NCBI GenBank assembly: GCA_002361155.1
Contig: DERZ01000009.1
Coordinates: 16,085 to 43,458 of the forward strand
From: Porphyromonadaceae bacterium UBA3327
GTDB taxonomy: Bacteria > Bacteroidota > Bacteroidia > Bacteroidales > Muribaculaceae
Reading direction: 5' to 3'
DNA: 27,374 nt
In this document: positions 1-6,537 of the stretch, piece after piece
Layout: each line of letters opens with the position of its first letter
Position numbering within the stretch: the first letter of the stretch is position 1
Notes under the pieces: model-generated
What the model was told of the DNA's origin: nothing
Database searches by the model: none
The model's input: only the letters and a program-made list of their open reading frames with translations
Position numbers and translations under genes: made by a program

Positions 1-28
1 CGTGCCGGTTCGACCCCGGCTCCGGGTA
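1..28 (+). tRNA. 3' end of a tRNA, cut by the window edge
   Basis: Positions 4-8 (GCCGG), a seven-base loop TTCGACC (9-15) and 16-20 (CCGGC) form a perfect T-arm. They are followed by the 3' acceptor strand TCCGGGT (21-27) and discriminator A28. CCA is not encoded. The anticodon lies outside the window, so the isotype cannot be named; the 5' acceptor strand should read ACCCGGA. A terminator follows within three bases. Confidence 0.88.
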
Positions 29-30
29 CT

Positions 31-72
31 GAACAGAGAACTCTCACCATGAGAGTCCTCTGTTCTTCTTTT
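31..72 (+). terminator. Intrinsic terminator after the tRNA
   Basis: GAACAGAG (31-38) pairs with CTCTGTTC (58-65), and ACTCTC (40-45) pairs with GAGAGT (51-56) around a five-base loop, with one mismatch (A39/C57). The 14-bp stem is followed by a T-rich run (TTCTTTTAT). It probably ends the tRNA transcript and insulates the AT-rich island downstream. Confidence 0.85.
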
Positions 73-150
73 ATATTTCTCGAATTCATTGGTCTGTTCA
101 TAGATGAGTTCTTGCAATTTGTTGTAGGATTGCTGTAGAAGGTATTTCTA

Positions 151-282
151 ATGATCAATGATAAAGCCAATCTGAAACTTTTACAAAATCAACTTGTTAA
201 TGCTATTGAAGATGGTGATCTTATAAATTTGCTTGTTTCAGATTTTATTACTAATTTTGCATCTGAAAGATATGGCGTATAA
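151..282 (+). CDS. Possible 43-residue protein upstream of the Panacea gene
   Basis: An ATG at 151 opens a 43-codon frame ending in TAA at 280-282. A purine-rich AGAAGG lies at 137-142, a fair ribosome-binding site for this group. The predicted peptide is acidic and helical (core residues LLQNQLVNAIEDGDLINLL) with no motif I recognise. It overlaps the start of the next gene by 11 bases, which would suit translational coupling. It could be a third member of the toxin-antitoxin operon, the remnant of a larger gene, or chance in AT-rich DNA. Only its frame, its RBS and the overlap support it. Confidence 0.35.
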   Translation: MINDKANLKLLQNQLVNAIEDGDLINLLVSDFITNFASERYGV

Positions 283-709
283 GGTATTGGACATAGCAAA
301 TAAACTACTTTCCCATGCGGCAAATAATGGGGAAGGGGAACTTATGTCTAATATGAAACTTCAAAAAATGCTTTATTATCAACAAGGTTTTCACCTTGCT
401 TATTTTAATACTCCACTATTTGAAGAAAATATAGAAGCATGGATGTATGGTCCAGTGGTACCATGTGTTTACGAATATTTCAAAGGTAATGGCAGCAGAG
501 GGTTAGAGCCGTTTACTGATGAAATATCTTTGACTGAAACAGAAGAAGCGCTATTTAATGAGGTTTTTAATGTGTATAGTGCCTTTTCTGCGAGTGGTCT
601 TATGAATATGACTCATCAAGAATCACCATGGCTTACTACCAATACAGGGGTTGGAAACGTAATATCCGTTGAAAAGCTGATTCAGTTCTTTAAGACTCGC
701 TTACAATGA
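272..709 (+). CDS. Panacea-domain (DUF4065) protein, probable antitoxin PanA
   Basis: The 145-residue product starts MAYKVLDIANKLL and carries the hallmarks of the Panacea/DUF4065 (SocA-like) family: NMKLQKMLYYQQGFHLA, then the EAWMYGPVVPCVYEYFK block, then a C-terminal HQESPW segment. Known members act as antitoxins that bind and neutralise many unrelated toxins, or as proteolysis adaptors. I chose ATG 272 over the upstream ATG at 233 because family members begin at this point and the extra 13 residues (MFQILLLILHLKD) are unlike the family. The stop overlaps the start of the next gene as ATGA, so the two are surely co-transcribed. The gene is AT-rich compared with the window, which together with the adjacent tRNA suggests horizontal acquisition. 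Confidence 0.85.
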   Translation: MAYKVLDIANKLLSHAANNGEGELMSNMKLQKMLYYQQGFHLAYFNTPLFEENIEAWMYGPVVPCVYEYFKGNGSRGLEPFTDEISLTETEEALFNEVFNVYSAFSASGLMNMTHQESPWLTTNTGVGNVISVEKLIQFFKTRLQ

Positions 710-1161
710 GTAAAAAGAATAATTTGAAGAATAAGCAAGCCTCCAACGGAGGCTTGACTCTTATTAAGCCTGTCCCTTCTCAGGCTCCTGTTTTAAGTAA
801 AGACATTGAGGGATATATAAAGATCGATTATCCGTTGTTTAGTTTTCGTCATCTACAACACACCTCATTTACAGATTGTAAGGACTTGTCATTCTTCCCA
901 AATTTTATGAAGCGCCTAAGAAATCTTTCTGAATTGGGGTGGAATGGTATTCAAACATCGCAAAGACATGGCTTTGGTATGGAAAAACTTCCTCAGGAAA
1001 TTATAAAACCACAACTGCCAAACATAATTACTCCTGAAGTTCAATTATTCGCTTTTCGTGCGGTAGGGAACAATTTGCCTTTTATTGGATTTCGTGAAGG
1101 TAAAATATTCCATATTCTATTTATTGAAACAACTTTTGGTGACGTGTACAATCACAGCTAA
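706..1161 (+). CDS. Candidate toxin partner of the Panacea antitoxin, family not recognised
   Basis: The 151-residue product starts at the ATG of an ATGA overlap with the Panacea gene. The first ~30 residues are lysine/asparagine-rich and look disordered. The rest is compact: a helical middle (MKRLRNLSELGW, residues 68-79) and a C-terminal beta-rich segment with FRAVGNNLPFIGFREGK and FHILFIETTFGDVYNH. The spaced G-R, F-H and D-x-Y-x-H residues resemble a small enzymatic toxin core, but I cannot assign a family. The toxin role is inferred from position, since Panacea antitoxins usually sit next to a short toxin gene that varies widely between species. A terminator-like hairpin covers codons 11-17. 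No other Met start is available before residue 68, so the hairpin is transcribed as part of this gene. Confidence 0.7.
   Translation: MSKKNNLKNKQASNGGLTLIKPVPSQAPVLSKDIEGYIKIDYPLFSFRHLQHTSFTDCKDLSFFPNFMKRLRNLSELGWNGIQTSQRHGFGMEKLPQEIIKPQLPNIITPEVQLFAFRAVGNNLPFIGFREGKIFHILFIETTFGDVYNHS
736..766 (+). promoter_or_regulatory. Terminator-like hairpin inside the start of the candidate toxin gene
   Basis: CAAGCCTCC (736-744) pairs perfectly with GGAGGCTTG (748-756) across a three-base AAC loop, followed by ACTCTTATT. It begins 30 bases into the second gene, downstream of the whole antitoxin gene. It could attenuate transcription, giving more antitoxin than toxin mRNA. The T-run is interrupted, so termination is likely partial at most. 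Confidence 0.5.
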
Positions 1162-1206
1162 TCAAAGTGGGTGAAGCTGGTTCTTAGCGCGTTTCCCGGA
1201 TATTTA

Positions 1207-1238
1207 TTGGGTTATTACACGGGGATTTATTATCTTTG
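1207..1238 (+). promoter_or_regulatory. Putative Bacteroidetes-type promoter for the glycan locus
   Basis: A -7 element TATCTTTG (1231-1238, consensus TAnnTTTG) lies 20 bases after TTGG (1207-1210), close to the -33 consensus TTTG. Transcription would start near 1244, leaving a leader of about 120 bases before the chosen start of the first glycan-locus gene. No UpxY-type antiterminator gene is present. Confidence 0.45.
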
Positions 1239-1361
1239 TTGGATATTACCGACATGATATATGTCTTTTTATTATATATCGCTTCTATACTTGCTTGATT
1301 CTTAGCTTTATATGGAATCTTGTGGGAATAGATGGCGTGTCCGACACAAATCCTCATCCTT

Positions 1362-3191
1362 ATGCAGGCTCTGATTCTCGCTGCCGGCCTTGGCCGGCGC
1401 CTCGGCGAATTTACCGCCGAAAACACCAAATGTATGCTGCCTGTCAACGGCATCCGGCTCATCGACCGTATGCTCGGACAGCTCGAGCGACTTCCGCTCC
1501 GACGTATAGTGATCGTTGTGGGTTATGCCCGCGAGAATCTCTGCCGCCACATCAGGAAGCACCATCCCGACAAGAACATAGTTTTCGTCGAGAACCCCAT
1601 CTATGACCATACCAACAACATCTACTCCCTCTGGCTCGCTCGCGACCTGATGGCGCAGGATGATACTCTTCTTCTCGAGTCGGACCTGATATTCGAGGAC
1701 GCCGTTCTCGATGCAGCCCTTCACAGCGAATGCCGCAATGTGGCTCTCGTCGCCAAGTACGACACCTGGATGGACGGAACAATGGTCAAGATCGACGATG
1801 ACAACAATATCGTAAACTTCATCCCCAAGAAGGCGTTCAACTACGACGACACCGACAGCTACTACAAGACGGTGAACATCTATAAGTTCATGCGCGAATT
1901 CATCACCGACCGCTACCTCCCTTTCCTCGAGGCCTATATCAAGGTGCTCGGCGAGAACGAATACTACGAGCAGGTGCTGCGTGTGATCACCCTCATAGAT
2001 TCCTGCGATCTGAAGGCGCTTCCCGTCACCGGGATGCACTGGTATGAGATAGACGATGTTCAGGATCTGCGCATTGCGGAGACCATCTTCGCGCCCCCTG
2101 CGCTGCGCCTCGAAAAGATGCAGAAGAGTTTCGGCGGTTATTGGCGCTATTCGGGAGTGCTCGATTTCTGCTACCTCGTCAATCCTTACTTCCCGCGTCG
2201 CCGCATGGTGGAGGAGATGAAAGCCAATTTCGAGCCGTTGCTCCGCAATTACCCATCCGGGATGGGCGTTAACTCGCTTCTTGCCGCCAAGTACTTCGGC
2301 CTGAATCAGGAACTGGTGGTGGTCGGCAACGGTGCCGCAGAGCTGATCAAGAGCCTCATGGAGCACCTCCCCGGAAAGGTGGGAGTATGTTATCCCACCT
2401 TTGAGGAATATCCCAACCGGCGCGACGACGGGTCGCTGGTGAAGTTCCATCCCGCCAATCCCGACTTCAGCTATACCGCCTCGGATCTGATCGACTTCTT
2501 CTCGGCCAATCCGGTCGAGACGCTCCTCATAGTCAATCCGGACAACCCGAGCGGCAATTTCATACCTCGTGCCGACCTGCTCCGGCTCTGCGCCTGGGCG
2601 CGCCACTGTGGAACGCGGCTTGTCATTGACGAGTCGTTCGTGGACTTTGCCGAAGCCGGCGTGCAGGCTACTCTCCTGCATGACTCCATCCTTCGCGAGA
2701 ATCCACACCTGTGCGTGGTGAAATCCATCTCCAAAAGCTACGGCGTGCCCGGCCTGCGGCTTGGCATCCTCGCCTCGGCCGACGTGGAACTTATCGGTTG
2801 CCTGCGCAAGAATGTGGCGATATGGAACATCAACTCATTTGCCGAGTTCTACATGCAGATCTATGGCAAATACGAGAAAGATTACGAGCGGGCATGCGAT
2901 CTTTTCCGCGAGGAGCGCGCCCTCTTCGCCCGTGAACTGGAGAATGTCCCTTTCTTAAGGGTGATTCCCTCCGCCGCCAATTATTTCCTGTGCGAGCTTT
3001 CCGGAGGCATTACCTCCTATGACCTCGCCCTAAGGCTGCTTACAGACCATAATATCCTCATCAAGGACTGTTCCCGCAAGAAGGGCTTCCCGTCCGACCG
3101 CCAGTATGTGCGCATAGCCATAAGGAATCGCGCCGACAACCGCTGCCTCACGGAAGCTCTCATCAAAATAGCCGAAAATTCAAGCCTCTGA
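1362..3191 (+). CDS. Fusion of LicC/PntC-like nucleotidyltransferase and CobD-like PLP enzyme
   Basis: The product has 609 residues in two domains. Residues 1-~245 are a sugar-phosphate-type nucleotidyltransferase with the opening MQALILAAGLGRRLGE, a lysine (TKCMLPVNG), an NNIYSLWLA segment and an ending WYEIDDVQDLRIAE, resembling phosphocholine or aminoethylphosphonate cytidylyltransferases. Residues ~255-605 are a fold-type I PLP enzyme: N395 in VNPDNPSGN, D423 in VIDESFVDF, Schiff-base K458 in SISKSYGVPGLRLG, and R588 in VRIAIRNR. The C-terminal ILIKDCSRKKGF...VRIAIR pattern is closer to CobD (threonine-phosphate decarboxylase) than to ordinary aminotransferases. A CDP-amino-alcohol product is inferred; plain aminotransferase activity is the alternative. 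I chose ATG 1362 because family members start just before the ALILAAG strand; ATG 1332 would add ten residues. The next gene starts five bases after the stop. Confidence 0.85.
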   Translation: MQALILAAGLGRRLGEFTAENTKCMLPVNGIRLIDRMLGQLERLPLRRIVIVVGYARENLCRHIRKHHPDKNIVFVENPIYDHTNNIYSLWLARDLMAQDDTLLLESDLIFEDAVLDAALHSECRNVALVAKYDTWMDGTMVKIDDDNNIVNFIPKKAFNYDDTDSYYKTVNIYKFMREFITDRYLPFLEAYIKVLGENEYYEQVLRVITLIDSCDLKALPVTGMHWYEIDDVQDLRIAETIFAPPALRLEKMQKSFGGYWRYSGVLDFCYLVNPYFPRRRMVEEMKANFEPLLRNYPSGMGVNSLLAAKYFGLNQELVVVGNGAAELIKSLMEHLPGKVGVCYPTFEEYPNRRDDGSLVKFHPANPDFSYTASDLIDFFSANPVETLLIVNPDNPSGNFIPRADLLRLCAWARHCGTRLVIDESFVDFAEAGVQATLLHDSILRENPHLCVVKSISKSYGVPGLRLGILASADVELIGCLRKNVAIWNINSFAEFYMQIYGKYEKDYERACDLFREERALFARELENVPFLRVIPSAANYFLCELSGGITSYDLALRLLTDHNILIKDCSRKKGFPSDRQYVRIAIRNRADNRCLTEALIKIAENSSL

Positions 3192-3196
3192 AATAT

Positions 3197-4102
3197 ATGA
3201 AAATAATAACAGACAAAGATATCCGGGCGCTCAACATCAGTCCGGTCCGGTGCGTCGATTGGGTGCGCGAGTCTTTTCTGATGAAGGACCGTTCCACGTT
3301 GCCCCCAAAGATCTCCCTCCATCCCAGAGGGGATGACTTCATCAACACGATGCCTTGTCTGCTGCCTGAGGAATATGGCATGTACGGATGCAAGATCGTG
3401 TCACGCATCCGCGGTTCCGTACCTTCGCTCAAAAGCAAGATGCTGATGGTGGACTCCACCACTGGCGATGATCTCGCTCTGATTGATGCTGACTGGATAA
3501 CGGCCATGCGTACCGGTGCCGTCGCCGCCCTGGCCATCGACACCCTTCAGCACAAGGGTTCGGAGACATACGCCTTCGTTGGTCTCGGTGTGATTGGCCG
3601 CGCAGTGCTGCAGTGTCTCGCCGCCATCAATCCCGGCCGCTCCCTACGCATCCGGCTCAAACGCTACAAGGACCATGCCGAGCGTATTATGGAGGAATTC
3701 GCCGGCTACGACAATCTTGCATTCGAGATTGCCGATGACATGGAATCCCTCGTGCGCGACGCCGATGTGGTGGTGTCGTGCATAACTTCGGCCGAAGGCC
3801 TGCTTGTGGAGGATCTATCCCTGTTCAGGCCAGGCGTGCTCGTGGTGCCGGTCCATACCCGTGGCTTCCAGAACTGCGACGGCGTGTTTGATCGCGTAGT
3901 GGCCGATGACACCGGCCATGTGAGGGGGTTCCGCTATTTCGATCTCTTCCGCAACTTCACCGAGCTTGCCGATGTGCTCGCCGACCCTGCGAAGGGCAGA
4001 CAGAGCGATGGCGAGCGCATCCTCGCGTACAATATAGGCATAGCGCTTCACGACGTGGTCTTCGGGAAGAAAATCCTTGAAATGACCGGTCCGGCAGAGT
4101 GA
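3197..4102 (+). CDS. Ornithine cyclodeaminase/mu-crystallin family protein
   Basis: The 301-residue product shows the family's N-terminal substrate region (KIVSRIRGSVPSLKSKMLMV, then D86-STTGDDLALID), the conserved WITAMRTGAVAALA helix (residues 100-113), and a Rossmann dinucleotide-binding loop FVGLGVIGRA (127-136). Family members are NAD(P)-dependent enzymes acting on amino or imino acids: ornithine cyclodeaminase, alanine dehydrogenase, ketimine reductase, and SbnB of diaminopropionate synthesis. No SbnA-like partner is present, so the substrate is open. It lies between the nucleotidyltransferase/CobD-like fusion and the flippase, so it probably makes or processes an amino-acid-derived decoration of the surface glycan. 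Confidence 0.85.
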   Translation: MKIITDKDIRALNISPVRCVDWVRESFLMKDRSTLPPKISLHPRGDDFINTMPCLLPEEYGMYGCKIVSRIRGSVPSLKSKMLMVDSTTGDDLALIDADWITAMRTGAVAALAIDTLQHKGSETYAFVGLGVIGRAVLQCLAAINPGRSLRIRLKRYKDHAERIMEEFAGYDNLAFEIADDMESLVRDADVVVSCITSAEGLLVEDLSLFRPGVLVVPVHTRGFQNCDGVFDRVVADDTGHVRGFRYFDLFRNFTELADVLADPAKGRQSDGERILAYNIGIALHDVVFGKKILEMTGPAE

Positions 4103-4133
4103 TGCTCTGGTAAAATAAGACACCTTTCCACAA

Positions 4134-5564
4134 GTGGCGGAATCAATAGGAAAACAGGTGGCCAGAGGCACGCTCTGGTCAGGCGTCGACAAGTTCGGAG
4201 GGATGGCGTTGCAGTTCATCAGCAATCTCGTCCTGGCCCGCATACTTATGCCATCCGACTACGGGGCAATCGGGATGCTGATGATTTTCATTGCCGTCTC
4301 GCAGGTGATAATCGACGGTGGATTCGGATCCGCCCTTATCCAGAAGAAATCGCCGACGCAGACCGATTACTCCACGATCTTTCTCTGGAGTGTGGGTCTC
4401 GGAGCGTTGCTGTATCTCATACTCTTCCTCTGCGCCCCGCTGATCGCGAGGTTCTACTCCATGCCGGAGCTTTCTTCTGTGCTCCGGGTGGTAGCCATGT
4501 CGATCGTGCTGATGGCGATGTCGTCTATTCAGATTAACAGGTTGCAGAAGCAGCTTGGTTTCAAAGCTATAGCGGTGGGGAATATCTCCGCGCAGGTTGT
4601 CGGAGCCACGGTCGGGATATGGATGGCCGTCGGGGGGGCCGGAGTCTGGAGCCTGGTCGGCAGCTGGCTCTCGAGCGCGGCAAGCCGAGTGGTGATTCTC
4701 TTTCTCGCCTCCCGATGGCTCCCGTCGCCGGTGTTCTCCCTACGCTCCTTGCGCGAACTCTTCTCCTTCGGAGGATATCTTTTTCTTGCCAATGTGCTGG
4801 AGACCGTGTGCAAGAACCTCCAGGGTCTCGTGATAGGTAAGAAATTCTCCGCGGCGCAGCTGGGTTATTTCAGTCAGGCTCAGAAACTCGACAACATCAC
4901 CAGTTACGCCATTCCGCAGGTGATCGCCACGGTGATGTATCCTGTATTCTCGCGGTTTCAGGACGACCGGAGGCGTATAGTGGAAATAATGAACATGGAT
5001 GTGCGCGTGATAGCGTTCATGCTCTTCCCTGTGTTCACCATCCTCATCCTCGAGGCCGCTCCCGTCATAGAATTGCTTTACGGCGCGAAATGGCTTCCTG
5101 CCGCCCCGTTCTACAGGATTCTGTGCGTCGGCGGCTATTTCTACTGCCTCAACAATATCGCGTTCTATGCCGTGGCGGCCTGCGGCAAGTCGCGTCAGCT
5201 TTTTTTCGCGAGCATCGCCAAATGGGGATGTCTTGCGTTATTTTTACTCATCGGAATGAACTTCGGCATGACCGGCATCGTATGGAGCCTGTCGGTGGGC
5301 TACATCAACATTTTCCTCATCAATGCCGCACTCGCCTGGAAATATGTGGGCAATCCCGTCCATAGCGTGATAAGGCAGTTCCTGCCGGTTCTCGCCCTTG
5401 CACTTGCGGCCGGCGCCGCGGCCTTCCTCCTTCAGGAGTGCCTCGGAATCCCGTGGGGAGCAGTGATTCCCGTCTACGCGGCATTATACCTCGGCGGCGC
5501 TTTTCTATTCCGTCTCAGGGCAGTGAAGGAGACAAAAGAAATACTGCTCAAACTGAAAAAATAA
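4134..5564 (+). CDS. Wzx-type polysaccharide flippase (PST family)
   Basis: The 476-residue polytopic membrane protein begins GKQVARGTLWSGVDKFGGMALQF and continues with LARILMPSDYGAIGM and the GSALIQKK region. This is the typical opening of lipopolysaccharide and capsule flippases of the PST/WzxC type, which move undecaprenyl-linked repeat units across the inner membrane. I expect about 12-14 membrane helices from the alternating hydrophobic blocks. The start is GTG at 4134: an in-frame stop lies just upstream at 4116-4118, and the next in-frame ATG would remove conserved residues. Four bases separate its stop from the CDP-alcohol phosphotransferase gene. Confidence 0.92.
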   Translation: MAESIGKQVARGTLWSGVDKFGGMALQFISNLVLARILMPSDYGAIGMLMIFIAVSQVIIDGGFGSALIQKKSPTQTDYSTIFLWSVGLGALLYLILFLCAPLIARFYSMPELSSVLRVVAMSIVLMAMSSIQINRLQKQLGFKAIAVGNISAQVVGATVGIWMAVGGAGVWSLVGSWLSSAASRVVILFLASRWLPSPVFSLRSLRELFSFGGYLFLANVLETVCKNLQGLVIGKKFSAAQLGYFSQAQKLDNITSYAIPQVIATVMYPVFSRFQDDRRRIVEIMNMDVRVIAFMLFPVFTILILEAAPVIELLYGAKWLPAAPFYRILCVGGYFYCLNNIAFYAVAACGKSRQLFFASIAKWGCLALFLLIGMNFGMTGIVWSLSVGYINIFLINAALAWKYVGNPVHSVIRQFLPVLALALAAGAAAFLLQECLGIPWGAVIPVYAALYLGGAFLFRLRAVKETKEILLKLKK

Positions 5565-5568
5565 ACGT

Positions 5569-6330
5569 ATGACTGAACAAGATAAAAACAAGTGTGGCTC
5601 AGGCCGTCGGGATACCGTGGACCTGATCCGGGAGATACGCGCCCAGCAACCTGTCCAGCAGTTCCGCGAGGGCATGATCGCCGGCAACGTCACGCGCCCT
5701 CTTTCCCGCTGGTGCTCCGTTTTTTTTATCCGCCATAATGTCACTCCGAACCAGGTGACGTTGCTGATGATTCTGTTCGGAATCATAGGCAGTGTCCTTT
5801 TCGCATTCCCTTGCGGATGGCTCAAGCTGCTCGGCTGTGGGTTCTGGTTCCTCTGGTACACCATGGACCTGAGCGACGGCCAGGTTGCGCGATACACGCG
5901 CCGCTTTTCGAAGTACGGTACCGAAATGGACTATATGGCGCACCTCATAGACCATCCCCTGATGAATCTCGCCCTGTGGTGGACATTCATCGGCATGGAC
6001 CTTGCCTCGCCACTTCTCGTTTCAGCGATATTCATCCTGGTGATCTCCATGGAGCTTATCTACCGCAGTCTGGTCACAATGGAGCACTATCAGAGCAAAG
6101 CTGAGTCGCGGCCCGCAGCCACGCCTCCGGTGCGCGGTTGGGTATCGTACTTCATTCATGAGTGTACGCTCTTCCCCAATCTGATAGTCTGCTTCACCTG
6201 GATTGTCGCAGTCGACTGGCTTCTGGACGCCGGGTTCTCGATATGGCTCCTCTACGCCTGGGCCACGCTCTTCGTGGTATATAATGCCGCCATGGTGGTC
6301 GGAGCCCTGCGCCGTTTTTTCCGGAACTGA
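5569..6330 (+). CDS. CDP-alcohol phosphatidyltransferase-family membrane enzyme
   Basis: The 253-residue membrane protein carries the family signature as D100-L-S-D103-G104-Q-V-A107-R108, eight residues, G117, three residues, D121. The last aspartate of the usual D-x3-D is H125 here, in DYMAHLIDHP. The enzymes transfer a phospho-alcohol from CDP-alcohol to an acceptor hydroxyl, as in phospholipid synthesis. The hydrophobic blocks suggest about six membrane helices. Lying in a glycan locus with a probable cytidylyltransferase, it is the natural candidate for attaching a phospho-amino-alcohol to a lipid or glycan. The His substitution may mark a glycan-associated subfamily or altered chemistry. 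The acceptor is unknown. Confidence 0.9.
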   Translation: MTEQDKNKCGSGRRDTVDLIREIRAQQPVQQFREGMIAGNVTRPLSRWCSVFFIRHNVTPNQVTLLMILFGIIGSVLFAFPCGWLKLLGCGFWFLWYTMDLSDGQVARYTRRFSKYGTEMDYMAHLIDHPLMNLALWWTFIGMDLASPLLVSAIFILVISMELIYRSLVTMEHYQSKAESRPAATPPVRGWVSYFIHECTLFPNLIVCFTWIVAVDWLLDAGFSIWLLYAWATLFVVYNAAMVVGALRRFFRN

Positions 6331-6332
6331 CG

Positions 6333-6504
6333 GGGCAGAAAAGTGCCCTGCCGGAGGCACCGGAACGTGACTGGCAAATCAATTTGTCCAATTTTGCTAC
6401 AATCGGATAATTTTAGCGTGTGAAAACACGTTAAAGAATAGGTCGCTCGGCGACCGTGCCCAAACTAACCGAATATTGACATTCGGCCATTCCGGATTCC
6501 GGAA
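6333..6504 (+). other. Cluster of five short hairpins in the gap before the polymerase gene
   Basis: The 207-base gap holds five compact stem-loops: GGGCA/TGCCC (6333-6348); a 10-bp stem with one G-T pair and a GAAA loop (6412-6435); GGTCGC/GCGACC with loop TCG (6441-6455); CCGAAT/ATTCGG with a six-base loop (6469-6486); and TTCCGG/CCGGAA with loop ATT (6490-6504). None is followed by a T-run, so they do not look like simple terminators. They may form a structured leader, a processing site or a small RNA. I found no clear promoter motif in the gap. Confidence 0.6.
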
Positions 6505-6537
6505 GTCGGACGGACAGTCAAATATATTGCTAAATTC

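Noticed and set aside
1..1331. Integrated element with att repeats at the tRNA
   Set aside because: I could not find a second copy of the tRNA 3' end or an integrase in the window, so only a compositional island is claimed.
1308..2708. A 466-codon open frame antisense to the nucleotidyltransferase/CobD-like fusion
   Set aside because: It is a shadow of a GC-rich gene; its translation has no family features while the + strand shows two complete enzyme domains.
1362..6330. Phosphonate (aminoethylphosphonate) biosynthesis cluster
   Set aside because: No PEP mutase or phosphonopyruvate decarboxylase is present and the PLP domain is CobD/HisC-like, not the class V type of AEP transaminases.
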